DNA from: Sanghuangporus weigelae
Lineage: Eukaryota > Basidiomycota > Agaricomycetes > Hymenochaetales > Hymenochaetaceae
Length of the DNA: 64,000 nt
Assembly: GCA_033182465.1 (NCBI GenBank)
Contig: CP137323.1
Span: forward strand, 372,001 to 436,000
Direction of reading: 5' to 3'
Part shown: positions 36,301 through 48,275 of the stretch, piece by piece
Position numbering within the stretch: position 1 is the stretch's first letter
How the letters are laid out: each line of letters begins with the position of its first letter
Notes under the pieces: model-generated
The model's input: the letters and a program-made list of their open reading frames with translations, nothing else
Database searches by the model: none
What the model was told of the DNA's origin: nothing
Program-made: the position numbers and the translations under genes

Positions 36301-39300
36301 CGAGACAGATCCTCGGCTTCACTAACAAGCCGAGCCTTCGACTTCTCGAGAGATCGGATGTATGATACATTCTTCTGCAGTTCTGCCTGAGCCTCAGTTA
36401 ACTGACGATCGGTGACGCGTTTGGCCTCTTCAAGAACATGGACGTGCTCGACAATAGTCTTGTCCTGACGCGACTCCAGCTGTTTGACCTCCCATTCCTT
36501 TGCCTTGAGATTATCAAGTGCCTTATTGAGCTCACGATCAAGCTTGATGTTTCTGTCCTTGAGACGAATGATCTCAGCTTTCTGCGTTGCCGCATGCTTG
36601 TCCAGCTGCTGCCGTTTCGCCTTTTCGTCATCGAGCTGTTGTCGCGTTTGTTCCATCTGCTTGACCCAATTGCTCTTCTCCCGTTCGAGCTGGATCACTG
36701 CTTCCTCGTAATCTTCGACTTTAGCTTGGGCGCTGGTCAGTTGACGCTCAAACATCTGACGTGGGAAAGAAGGGACAATGTATTAACAATGGTAGCCATG
36801 CAGATAAACTGCGATCATTCAGACTAACCTCCCTAGATTTGATGGTTTCGGCGAGCTGGCCTTCTATGTCGGTCAGACGTGATTTTGTCATTTGTAGTTC
36901 CGATTCCAAAAGGCGCTTTGTGCGGTCCGCATCGGACAGAGCGACTTCAACTTCCTTCTGCCGACTCTGATTAGCACGTTCGTTGTCAACCAGTTCCTGA
37001 TATTCCCTCTGGATCGAAGCGTTCTCGCGCAAAGCCATCTCAAGATCTGTCTTTAGACGATTTTGACCTTCAATGGATACTTTCCGCGCCTCAGAAAGAT
37101 CCTTCTGGAGCTGGGAAAGCTGTGTGCGCAGGTCCAAGAGCTCCTTTTCCTTGCTCTTCTCAACTTCCCTGCGGCGGGTCTCTTCGGATGTTTTCGCCTG
37201 CATCAGTGCGCGAAGCTCGTCCATCTCCTTCTGCAGTCGAGCTTGCATCTCTGTATTTCGGATATTTTCATTCTTCTGAGCATCAAGTTGGGACTTTGCT
37301 GTCTCGGCTTGACCCTGAAGCTGGGTGATCTTCTTCAGTGCCTCGTTCCTTTCATCTGATAAGCGTCCCAGGTCGGCGGCGAGTCGTCCAATTTCGGCTT
37401 CCTTCTTTGTAATCAGGGCGTCATACTGGCTCACGGTACGAGCCATCTCCGCGAGTTGTTCTTGAGCTTGACGTGCCTCCTGTTCCAACGTATCCGATCG
37501 CACTTTTCCGAGATCACTAATTAGACCATTAGTTTTAGTCTCATAAATCTCTGATATCAGTGCGTCGACTAACCGGTTTCGAATCTCGGAGGCAAGTTTA
37601 CCTTCAAGATCAGCGACGGTAGTTTCCAGTCTCTCACGGGCACGCATCAAGTCCTCTTCTCGCTCCGTCAGCTGCTGTTTTGTGTCGGCCGATGCCCTGC
37701 GCAGTTCGTCGCGCTCCGATTGCAGGGCTTCCATCTTTTCCTCAGCGATCATCAAGCTCTGAGATAGCTCCTCTTCCCTGATCTTCCATTCTTTCTGTTC
37801 TTGCTCGAACCGGACGAGATGATTAGCAGCCTCATCGAACGCCTCCCTCAAGGCCTCGTACTTCTCCTCCGTTGCCTTGTGGTTCGCCATCACTCTATCG
37901 AGCTGCGAGTCTATCGTGTCCAAGTCGGTCTGGAGAGCCGCGACGTCGTCTTCGAGTTCTGCGATGCGCTCTGCACTTCGCTTCAGTTGAGCATCCTTTT
38001 CAAGGCCAACGGATCGCTCAGCCTCAAGGTCGTCCTCGACCTTTCGCTTGTCTACTTCGAGCTTCATCTTGAGGGTCTCTAACGCCTCCTTCTCGCGGAG
38101 GTCACGTTCGGCTCTCTCTTTGATAAGAGCAAGTTCAGCCTCCTTCCTGCGTAGCTCTTCATCATTCCGAGTAGCTGTAAGCAACGGTCGGACCTGTACA
38201 GTAGCATTGAGTACTCGTTGTAATAAAGCGACCCACAAAGAGACATACCTTGGTGTAAAGCTGCCACCACGGCCAGTCCCTCAGTTCTCCATAAACACGA
38301 GCATTACGCTGAATGGTTCGAACAGCGATTGCACGATGTAAGATCTTCTTCATTTGCCGACGTGCAGTCCACATGCGTGCACAGGCCTGTAACCTTGCAA
38401 AGATGTCAAAGAGCAAAGCGTCTCGTCGCTCTTCCAGCTCCGCAAGAATGCCTGCCTTGAAGAAAAGTTTGGATGTACCAATGCGATACGTCGACTTATC
38501 GAGCTCAAGCGCGTCGACCATGCGTAAACACGCTTTCCGCCCATCCATGTATCCGCGAGGGATGATACCAGGAGTGAGCACCTCATAACGCTGTCGGAAC
38601 TCAACGAAAGGAAGTCGATTAGGATAACCCAGTCGTGCGATACGAATACCCTCCAAAACACCGTTACAACGCAGTTGGTCGAGGACGAGAGGAACATCCA
38701 TCCGTCCAGCCTTCTTGTTTCCATTCGGTACAATGCACCGAACAAAATGTGGTTGGGTCGCCTTGAGCTGATTCATCAGGCTTGCTAGCTGCTCTTTATG
38801 CCGTTGTGCGACGGTTCGGAAGGCACCCTTCTTCACGGTACGCTTCTTCCCAAACGTACCGTCCAGGCCCCTGAGTGAACCGTTTCCAGGTAACGCTTCG
38901 GCGTAGTCTGCGAACAGCCTTGCTACATAAGGCTCATCCGAGGCAGCAAGGAGGCGCGTCAAGTTGTCATTCAGAGGATCCTTGTTTTTCTCCAACCATC
39001 CCTCTGTCCGATACTCGACGTCACCAGCATAATGCTTGATGATGAAGCCTTGTTCGAAGCGAGTAGGGGTATATTTATCTCTACCGGAATGAGGCACTTC
39101 ACCGTGCTGTAGTTCTCCACTCCATAGCTGATGTAACTTCTGCGTAAACGTCGAATCGTTTGCTTTCGGCATGATACATTCCTCGTCCAAGCAGCTCAAA
39201 ATACCAATAGTGTTACCACTGGATTCAATGAGCTCAATCGTAGGCTGCGAGTCGAGCCCGAAGTCATGATACTCCCATTCGATGCTCTCACGAGCATACT

Positions 39301-41086
39301 CCTCTTGCTCGAGCTCAAACATGTGATGATTAAAGAATTGCTGAAGCCGCTCGTTGGTATAATTGATGAGCAGCTGCTCATATGCATTCGTTTCGAAGAT
39401 CTCAAATCCCGCGATATCAAGTACACCGATAAATGTCGACTTGGATGAAGGTCTGTCTAGCGCGCGATTGATTCGATCGACCAATGCACCGAAGCTCCTC
39501 TCGTAGAGAGTTTTGCAAAATGCAGAAAGTTCATCCAGAGCCTGCTGGCGAGTACGAGCTTGCGTGACCCACTCACGGCCTGCAAGTACGCGGGGTCGCA
39601 GCACAGCTTTCGTGAGCTCGCCGACCGGAATACCCAAGAGATGGCAGACGCGTTCAGCTTGAGAAGTATCAGGCATCAGAGCATCGTCAGCCCTAGTAGC
39701 TGTAATTGTGATGTTTCCGATGTGCATAATAGCAGCAACGATGCGGAAGAGGTCGAATTGCTCAGCAGGTGTAAGGCCAACGACCTCCAGAGCATTCTGT
39801 AATGGCACAGAGATTAGTTAAGTGCATGAATGGCCCAATAACGACTGACTTTGAGATGTTTCCATTCTTCTCGGTCATCTACGCCATCGACTTCTCTGCG
39901 GCTCTTGTTCAAATACTCATAATCCTCAACGCCGCCGTCCAAGAGTAGTTGTCCTATTAGGGCTGAGCAACTACCCTGTAGAAGGAAACTTAGAACTTAC
40001 GCTTGAGCTCAGCCTCGGCCTCCATGAGCTGATAGAATACGTGGAAACTCCTCTCGGCCTCGCTTCTTATAACGACTCGGCTCTTCTCGAGTAGATACCA
40101 ATCAATGTTGGCACCAGCGATGCTTCCATCCGGTGCAAAACTGATGCGAATGAACTTCCCGAAACGACTCGAGTTATTGTTCCTTTGAGTCTGAGCATTC
40201 CCGAACGCCTCGAGAATTGGGTTCGCTTGTAAAATCTGTCGCTCAAGCAGTCCAAGCCGACCCTTCGCAGTCAAAGGAAGTTGGGAAGCTCCGCTAATGC
40301 TTTTACGGTTCATGCTTTGCGACCGAGGAAGACCGGAATTGAACGAGCTGGATGCCGATGCAAGCGATGGGGAACGAGTATGCGATGAATACACATCGGA
40401 GGCGATAGCAGCGAGATACTGGATAACCTTCTTGGTACTCTCTGTCTTTCCTGCACCAGACTCCCCGGTAATCAATATGCTCTGATTTTCTCGCTCTTCG
40501 CCCATACTGACCCACGCACGCTCAGCTACGGCGAATATGTGTGGAGGGTTCTCGTCTCGGCGCTTGCCGCGGTATTGTTGAACGATAGCATCGGTATATA
40601 ATGGCAAGTTCTGGTATGGATTAATAGCCACCAGGAAAAGTGACGAATAGGTCTGGAAGCGTGTTAGTTCATGCTTAAGAGTGACTTTTAGACCACAGAA
40701 TTCTCACATAAATAGCACCCGAGCCGTAGCGAAGACGGAGATTATGCACCACGCTGGCCTCATTTAGAAATGTCAGATCCGCAATATCATCCACTCTATC
40801 GAACTTGGGTGGGTTCATCTTTGACAACGCATACAAAGGCACTCGACGCATCTATGTCGACGTTGAAAGCTCAACATATGCACCAGGTCAACGACCACTA
40901 CAAACTCACCTCTCCACCTGCTGCCATAACCACCCATCCATCATCACCTTCCTCTCTAACGACCCACCCCGCAAGATATCCCTCCTTGTCATCGGGCACC
41001 CAGACCCATTTCTTCTCGTTGAACTCGGCTTGCGCAGCCGCTATGCGTGCTGACTCTGCTCCTTGTGGCAGTCGAGGGACGGCCAT
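33312..41086 (-). CDS. MYO1: Class II myosin heavy chain (cytokinesis motor)
   Basis: Conventional two-headed actin motor that acts in the contractile ring at septation. The ATG at 41086 ([20 protein letters not shown]) leads into the SH3-like myosin N-domain ([17 protein letters not shown]). Exon 2 reads [20 protein letters not shown] and [12 protein letters not shown]. Motor motifs: P-loop [10 protein letters not shown], switch [11 protein letters not shown], switch [10 protein letters not shown], relay SIEWEYHDF and actin-binding [10 protein letters not shown]. The converter ends at [19 protein letters not shown], followed by one degenerate IQ segment ([20 protein letters not shown]). The rest is a long heptad coiled-coil tail ending [20 protein letters not shown] at 33312. 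A Ser-rich loop ([18 protein letters not shown]) is inserted after the P-loop helix, as in other fungal myosin II proteins. More than ten short introns, roughly 2,200 residues, no breaks seen. Confidence 0.93.
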
Positions 41087-42042
41087 GCTGTCCCTCGCTA
41101 TGTCTTACAGCTATGGTCCAGCAGTTGACTTCGGAGGACTCGAAGTTTCGAATAGAGTACAGCAGTGATCCAAAGACCGTATAGAGCCTCAATAAATGAT
41201 AGGGGCCTCCGAGTCGACACACACCCGGGCTTTTGCCTTTCAGCGCGCGCAGCCTGTGTATCTGAAGGTATATATGGCTGTGTCCAGAAGACTGCAGAGC
41301 GTCGAGCGTCCTTAAAGGAGTGAAGACGCGTCGTGGGGAAGGGAAACGCGTTCGACACCGGGCACGTTCAACGAACACGACGTGCTCGATTTGGTAAAGC
41401 TACGTAACATGCAATTACATAACTGATCGGCGGTATCGCAAAGTGGCAAATTCATTCTCTCATTGGGTCAGACTCTGATTTCTGCAGCTTAGGGTACTCC
41501 CGATAGCTTTTTTAAGCCAATTAGGGATCCAGTACTAGTGCTCAAGATATGATCCATTCCCTTCATTCAAATAATCTGAGTTGTAGCCTGGATCAAGCTA
41601 CCAATGCAGATTTAACCAACTTACTACATTATTTCGAAACTAGCTGATCGACCTGGTATAGCAAGTATCTGACGTAGATGAGTGCGATGAAGGAACGTGC
41701 TGGAACGTCTCGGTATAGTATACACTAGCCTTGAGGAATGGCGTCATCCCGATCAGACCGTCGGGACCAAAATTGGTGACGTCGATCTGGGACTCGGACT
41801 GTCTGCTTAACTATCATCTGCTCACACGCAATGGATTGGATTCGTCAGCGAGATAGCTTTCTGCCACCGAACACCGTCAGTCCGTAAAGTCCGTCAAGGC
41901 AAGTGACCGTTGACTTGCTGATTGAGAACTCCAGCCTGCAAATCCAAGTTGCGCAGTTCTTTAGACTCCATTACCAAGGTAGGGGTCAAGCGATGTGGCT
42001 ATATGCTCTTACCACAACACTCATTGAACGTCTCCCATCCAG
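41087..42042. other. Divergent intergenic region, myosin and OYE copy 3
   Basis: Promoter space of both genes. No coding exon seen; frames running across it from the myosin first exon are antisense shadows. Confidence 0.5.
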
Positions 42043-43434
42043 ATGCCAAACTCCGGAGCGAAGCTCTTTCAGCCCATCCGCGTCGGCAGCGTCAACCTCT
42101 CGCACCGTGTCGTACTCGCACCGCTCACGCGGTACCGCGCAGATGCAGCGCATGTCCCGACGGACATAATGGCGGACTACTACGCGCAGCGCGCAAGTGT
42201 ACCTGGGACGCTGCTTATCACCGAAGCGACTTTCATCGCTGCGAAAGCTGGGGGGTATGAGCAGGTCCCCGGCATCTGGAGCGATGCGCAGGTCGAAGGG
42301 TGGAAGAAGGTGAGGGCATTGAGAATGTTAATTATACGGTATTGAAAAGACGATAGGTTGTCGATGCAGTGCACGCGCAAGGCTCCTATATCTACATGCA
42401 GCTCTGGGCAATCGGACGCGCAGCGATCTACGATGTTATTACTCAACCCGATTCTCCGAGGAACCCAGGCGGGCCGTATCCCTACGTCTCTGCATCTGAT
42501 ATACCACTCAGCTCTAAGAAGGACAACCCTAGTCCCCGCCCTCTCACACATGAAGAGATCCTAGAATACATAGAGTTGTACGGCCAAGCTGCGCAAAATG
42601 CCGTGCATAGAGCTGGCTTTGACGGTGTGGAACTTCACGGCGCGCACGGATACCTTATCGACCAATTCATACAGGACGTGTCAAACAAACGGACAGACCA
42701 ATGGGGCGGAAACATTGAAAACAGGACGCGTTTCGCGCTCGAGGTTATTAAGAAAGTTGTGAGCGTGGTAGGAGAGGAACGCACTGGTATTCGTCTGAGT
42801 CCATTCAGCACTTTTCAAGGTAGGTTTACTACATTCGGCTAGGTCAGGATTCTTGTGATGATGGTTTTCTTCCGTGAAGATATGCACATGGAACATCCAC
42901 AGCCGACGTTCGCGTACTTGGTCGCACGCATGCGCGAGGCATATCCGCATTTCTCCTACATCCATGTTGTTGAACCCCGTGCAGCTGGAAGTGCGGACCG
43001 TACCCCGCTCGCGGGCGAGTCAAATGATTTTCTCCGTGCCATTTGGAAAGGTCCCAGCAGCGAGAAGAATGGATCCGTATACCTTAGTGCTGGAGGATAC
43101 AAGCCTGAGAGTGCTCTCGAAGATGCAGAGAAGACTGACGACCTCATTGTCTTTGGAAGATTCTTTATTCCAAACGTACGTTTCATTTTTCGGCTTTGAC
43201 ATCTCCGTCTCTAAAAACCTGTTACTAAACCGCGGCTTTTCACCTTGAACGACACACTAACAGCCCGATCTTCCGGCGCGTATCAGGAAGGGCATTCCGC
43301 TCGCACCGTACGATCGCGCGACATTCTATACTCCTGGAAACCCGGCTGGATACATCGATTACGCTTTTGCGGACAAGGAGACGGAGGAGAGATACAAGGA
43401 GAAGAAAGGCGAGCGCGAGAAACTTAGTGCATAG
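42043..43434 (+). CDS. Old yellow enzyme, copy 3
   Basis: FMN-dependent ene-reductase, substrate unknown. Starts MPNSGAKLFQPIRVGSVNLS; blocks are HRVVLAPLTRYRADAAHVPT, GTLLITEATFIAAKAGGY, MQLWAIGRAA, NPGGPYPYVSASDIPL, GFDGVELHGAHGYLIDQF, RTDQWGGNIENRTRF (the usual GGS is GGN), NGSVYLSAGGYKP and FGRFFIPN. Three introns at the family positions, including the phase-1 intron after ...FSTFQ whose next exon begins AT-ATG (giving QDMHMEHPQPTF). The C-terminal exon after the last intron starts PDLPARIRKGIPLAPYDRAT and ends EKKGEREKLSA. About 390 residues, apparently intact. Closest in sequence to copies 1 and 2. The next gene downstream on the same strand is the small serine palmitoyltransferase subunit. 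Confidence 0.9.
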
Positions 43435-44330
43435 ACTTGTAGACTTGTAGTCAAATAGTCAAGATTGTACGTGAAATACATACCTGGATCCATGATTCAG
43501 CTTTTCCAACGATGGCGGTCTGATGCAGATATGCCCAATTATTTTCCGAGGCGACTATCCAAGTTCCTTCCGATCCTATTCCATAAGGAATTCGCTTGAT
43601 TCGACCCTTCATCAAAATTCTAATGTAAGTTGAAAACTATAATTAGAACGAGATGAACGAGAGATCAATAGAGACATACACTGTCCCGATACGCAGAATG
43701 AGCCAGATATCACAAAGTGCGAGTCCTTCGGCGGTGTTTGTGACGTGGTATCTCATATCTTCTTTTGATGATTGCGCCTTGGTTGACGAGAAAATTCTGG
43801 TGAGTCTGGTACCGCGGCAGAACGCAGTTCGGAACTTGTACCGCTCGTTAGGTTTGTCCTATCAGTAGAGTCTGAGAGGGAAGTTTGTCACGGACACGTT
43901 AGAGAGGCAAAGGCGACAATACTTAGTGTTATCAACGTCGCTGGAGCTGTTCATTTGTCTGTACCATGAAGGATGGGATCCAAGCTCGGCTAAAGTTCGA
44001 TCTCGCTGAAACTACGTCATCGATGTGCCGACGGTATTCTCCGGCGTCCAGGAAAGCGGCCAACGCGGTCACGCTGCCTTGCCCGATGCAGCCCGATCGA
44101 CCTTCATAACTCGAGCGGTGTAATTATTATTGTTATTCGTCATCATCCGTTTTTTCCTTCTCTTCTCTTTTGCACTAGATGATTTCTTATAAATTATGCC
44201 CCGGTCGACGCTTGTTTTTCATCGATCGTATCAGCATCTTCTCACTTTGGCGACATCGACCTCTCCTTTGCTTTTGTCAACGCAGCGGTAACAACATCAT
44301 CACACGCGAGTGAAGAGAAAAACGCACAGT
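43435..44330. other. Intergenic region with SPT small-subunit promoter
   Basis: No coding exon seen. The distal part has a TATA box (44185) and a leader with CT-rich and CATCATCACACG-type sequence directly before the ATG at 44331. Confidence 0.5.
44185..44192 (+). promoter_or_regulatory. TATA-like box of the SPT small-subunit gene
   Basis: TATAAATT lies 146 bp upstream of the ATG at 44331, in a C/T-rich promoter. Pattern match only. Confidence 0.4.
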
Positions 44331-44715
44331 ATGCAGCAGAGCCTTAGATGCGAAGTTTACAGCACTAGTGCGGCGTCGATTTCGTCTCCGTCCATCGCAC
44401 AGAGTGAAGAGAAGAAGAAGAAGAAGTACAAGCAGCCTGATCAGCCGTTCGCTGCCTTGCTCTGGCGGCTGTCGCTCTGGATCTCGGTCACTTTTGGGCT
44501 CAGCGTGATGGAACCTTGGGAAAAGCTACTCGTCGGTGAGTCTTTTGATGTGAGTATGGCAACGAGGTTCGGGTATTGAGCGTGAATGTATCTCGCAAGT
44601 TATCGTCGTCGCCTTGATTCTTGGTCTAATAGGTTTTGGTTTTGTGCGGTTCATTCCACAGTTCGTCTCTGTATCGTTTGCTCGGACGCGCTATTACTTC
44701 CTCGGGCAAGATTAG
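44331..44715 (+). CDS. Small subunit of serine palmitoyltransferase (SPT_ssu-like)
   Basis: Predicted activator of serine palmitoyltransferase, the first enzyme of sphingolipid synthesis, in the ER membrane. Exon 1 (44331-44535) gives a polar N-terminus with a Lys run (SEEKKKKKYKQPDQPF) and then LLWRLSLWISVTFGLSVMEP followed by WEKLLV. The VTFGLSxxEPWEK signature is that of the animal and fungal SPT small subunits. A GT...AG intron (44536-44599, AAG acceptor) joins in phase 1 to exon 2 (44600-44715), which continues the membrane helix as VIVVALILGLIGFGFVRFIP and ends QFVSVSFARTRYYFLGQD. The total is 106 residues, the size expected of the family. The second exon is too short to stand out as a frame. 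ATG 44331 is preferred over the upstream GTG. Confidence 0.8.
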
Positions 44716-45326
44716 TCCAGGGCCTTGGATTCTGCATCATATACTCGTCGTTGTTTTAGAGTCTGTTTCCGTTGGTGCGTGTTTCTCAATCTTTGAAGCA
44801 CCCTTCTGACTCACCGGTGTGTAGTTTCCTTTAGGGTTCCTCAAATACCAAAGCTACGCGGATATACCTACTTCTGCGTCCACGTCAATCTATCTTCTGT
44901 TTACTAATATCTGTATCAGCATCACTATCACGGCATTTTATGACCACATCTGTGTACTTTACCAACCGCGACGGCGGCAAATCTTTCGTAATGCGAATAT
45001 TTCATATCATATATACTTTATTACGTCATCTCGAGGTTTTTTCTCCGCTGACCAATCGAGTCCCTAACCTATGATACGAACACCTGGATCGTGCCGAGCG
45101 TTGTAAACCATTTCCGCCGGCCGTTCATTCTGTTTCCTTGCCTTCTTTGTCCTTTTTCCAAAGTCCCGTCAGTTGTGTTGATGGGGTCATTATTTGGACT
45201 GATTTGTCTTGTCCTACAGACTCCTACTTGGCACTCTCGAGCCGCGAACAGGACGAATACTAACGTACTAGTAAACCTCTTTGCATCGAAGAGGCATGCC
45301 GCATAATCAATATCTCATTTCCACGG
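44716..45326. other. Convergent intergenic region
   Basis: 3' flanks of the SPT small-subunit gene and OYE copy 4. A plus-strand frame at 45091-45306 is short and hydrophobic but has no supporting context. Confidence 0.45.
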
Positions 45327-46741
45327 TCAACTGGTACGATGTACATTTGAATTCTTCCGTTTGTTCCAAATCTTCTGGTACTTGTGCTCCGTCTCATCAT
45401 CCGCAAACGGATAGTCAATGTATCCCGCCGGCAACCCTATTGCGTAGAAAAGATCGCGGTTGTATGGAGCAAAGGGAATATCTTTCTTGACTCGTGCGGG
45501 CAGATCGGGCTGTCATATCGAGAAGATGAGTAAGCGTCCATTCAAGAAGAAAAAGGAAGATTAAAATATATAAAAGCTCACGTTTGAAATAAAGTGTCTC
45601 CCAAACGCAACGAGTTCTCCATCGTTCTCTGCTTGCTCCAGCGCTCCCTTTGGTGTGTATCCGCCGGCATTTATACACACGGACCCATTACTTGCACTAT
45701 CGGGCCTCTTCCAGATGGTCCTCAGGAAGTTGTTGGACTCGCCAACAAGCGCCTCGCGGTCAGATGCACCGGCTATTCGAGGCTCGACGACGTGCAGATA
45801 GGCAAACCGGGGATAGGCTTCTCTAATACGAGAGACAAGTGCGGCAAAAGTTGGCTCAGGATGATCCATCCTCATATCTGAGGGGCAGAAAATCAGTCAG
45901 CATACCAGTCAGTCTGCTATTAAACGTAACTGACCTTGAAATGTATTAAATGGGCTTAAGCGAATGCTCGTCCTCTCCTCACCTACAACTCCAACAACTT
46001 TTTGGACTACCTCCAAGGCGAAGCGTATCCGATTCTCCATACTGCCTCCCCACTGGTCTGTACGTTTGTTCGATACGTCCTGCGTGAACTGGTCTATCAA
46101 ATATCCGTGGGCTCCATGAATCTCGACACCATCGAAACCTGCACGGTGGACGGCGTTATGCGCTGCTTGCCCGTAAAGTTCAATGTATTTAAGAATTTCG
46201 TCGTGAGTCAGAGAACGTGGTTTAATCCCATCGTTGCGGTCACTGAGAGGGATGTCAGATGCGGATACATAGGGATACGGTCCACCCGGGTTCTCTATGC
46301 AATCATGCTGCGAAATGATTGCTGGATCTGCTGTCCGTCCTACTGCCCAGAGTTGCATGTACATGAAGGAGTCTTGCGCATGGACGGCATCAACGACCTA
46401 GCAGGATTCTTTCCGTCAGAGAAAGAGAAAAAAAGAAGTGGTATAAGGTACTATGAATAAGCAATCCTTACCTTTCTCCAACCTGAAATTTGTTCTTCGC
46501 TCCAGATACCCGGGAGATTATTGTACCCACCTGCCCTCGGAGAGATCACAGTAGCTTCAGAAATCAGCAGAGTACCAGGAACGCTGGCGCGTTGTGAGTA
46601 ATACTCCACCATGAGATCGGTAGGTACGTGGGCATTGTCTGCACGAAAGCGTCCGAGAGGCGCTAGGACAATGCGATGCGCTAGCTCGATGTTCCCTAAG
46701 CGTATCGGTTGAAACAGCTTTCTTACCTCGGAACCGGTCAT
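45327..46741 (-). CDS. Old yellow enzyme, copy 4 (divergent FMN site)
   Basis: FMN-dependent ene-reductase, substrate unknown. The start at 46741 (MTGSEVRKLFQPIRLGNIEL) aligns with the other copies; an in-frame ATG at 46840 would add 33 residues. Blocks: HRIVLAPLGRFRADNAHVPT, GTLLISEATVISPRAGGY, MQLWAVGRTADPA, NPGGPYPYVSASDIPL, GFDGVEIHGAHGYLIDQF, RTDQWGGSMENRIRF, NGSVCINAGGYTP and FGRHFISN, ending PYNRDLFYAIGLPAGYIDYP and KIWNKRKNSNVHRTS. The FMN-contacting Thr of the PLTR motif (Thr37 in yeast OYE1) is Gly here (PLGR), and the segment before NPGGP (QHDCIE) also differs from its paralogues (QPDSPR). Three introns at the family positions. Intact reading frame; possibly altered redox behaviour. 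Confidence 0.88.
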
Positions 46742-48275
46742 CTGAGAATAAGATGCTGGCGCAAGTTGATACGGAGATGGTCGAGTCTGAGTCTTTTGAA
46801 ATGGATCTCTGAGGGGTTCTCTTGGGTATTGTATAGACATGCGGGTTGACGACTATAAATAAAATCACCCACGGCACCAACGTACGTCCGCAATCTTTGT
46901 TCAAGTCCGTGTGACACCCGGAATCGACTAACATCTCACAGATAAGAAGAAGGGGGAGTTTCAATCATGAATCATCTCACCATAGACGCCGGGATACAAG
47001 TGCCGAAGAAAACACCCATAGTACTATTTTCTTCTTACAGTGTATGGTGCACTGACGTTTCTTCTAGTTGTTTACCTGCATTCCCGCAAATTGAAATTTG
47101 GCTCAGTCATTCTCAGGGACAGTTCCAAATGCTTTCCTATTAGCCGTTTCCAGGAAAAGTCTCTGCATGGAGCGAAGGAAGCCAATCTGGCATTCAATAT
47201 TGATACTGTTTCAATAATACTATTTTAAATAATCAGTTAATATACAACATGATAAGTGGAACGGAAACCTACCAATACTTTGCTCTTGACTCGGAGATTG
47301 CAAATGCAAAAGAAAACATGGGTATTTGAATACAGTTTTCAGTGGTCATGTGTCGTTGCCTTCAGAAGATTTAAACAAAATTTGCTTTGCAGAGACATCA
47401 TTCAAACTTGAGACTTCTAATGAAATATGCCTTCATGAATAATTCCAGTTTATACAAAGAACAAGTATTGCGACTAGCGTGATGGTGGCCAAGCCATTAC
47501 CAGTCCAAAAGGGATGAGGTGCACCAGCAATATAATGACCATAAAACTGAAAACCCATTAGCAACAGATGGAATCGACAGGTCCATGAGGGGACGCACCT
47601 TTCTATGAGAATAGCACGAGTCTTGTTTAGCCATTCCTTCTACCACAAGTGATATTGAGAAGTAACAAGATGTGACGCCGACTGCTCTCTGAAGTATGAG
47701 ACCTTATACACCTGCCAAGCTCTTTGTTGATTCAACAAAGACACCATGAGCGCTATTCGGGGAAGAATGTATACCAGTAACTCCAAGAATTGTTCTGTCA
47801 TGGCTATTCATCAGTGCTGCTCCTTAACCTCGTAAAAAAAGTATATTACTCGATATATGAGAGCAGAGCTACAAACATATTGACAATATTGTCTGCTTTG
47901 TTATTAATGTAATAAAATCTCCTATGGAGGGTGGAGACAGATTTCATTCTCATCGGATAGGAAGATTAGGAGGTCCGACCGAGACAGATAAAACAAGATT
48001 TAGAATTACGGAGGAACAGTTAACAGAAACGGAGGATGAGAAAGACGGTGCCAAAAGTAGACAATACCTTTCCTTCTACACCGTACAGCTTATGAATGAC
48101 TCGAGTACTCAGATTGTTATATGGTTGCGCGGAAAATTGATTCTAGGGGGAAATTGAGAGGACCGAGATCGACGTTTACAACGGCCTCGGAAATTACCGG
48201 TCACGGCGGCACTATTTTTTTTTTTTACTCTCTTCTTCACACCACATTCGGCTGACTCAGTCATCTGCAGGAAGT
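46742..48275. other. Divergent intergenic region, OYE copy 4 and F-box gene
   Basis: No gene supported. A plus-strand frame of 77 codons with an ATG (47924-48157, starting MEGGDRFHSHRIGRLGG) is polar and unrecognised; I leave it uncalled. A run of about 13 T (near 48218) and a C/T-rich leader precede the F-box gene. Confidence 0.45.
46853..46861 (-). promoter_or_regulatory. TATA-like box of OYE copy 4
   Basis: Read on the minus strand, TATTTATAG lies about 112 bp upstream of the ATG at 46741. The distance also fits that start better than the upstream ATG at 46840, which would be only 13 bp away. Confidence 0.45.

Noticed and set aside
36438-36827. 129-codon plus-strand frame (and many similar ones from 33.6 to 38.3 kb)
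   Set aside because: Antisense shadows of the myosin coiled-coil tail, whose codon pattern keeps opposite frames open.
40770-41168. 132-codon plus-strand frame opposite the myosin 5' end
   Set aside because: It overlaps exons 1-2 of the myosin on the other strand, which carry clear myosin motifs.
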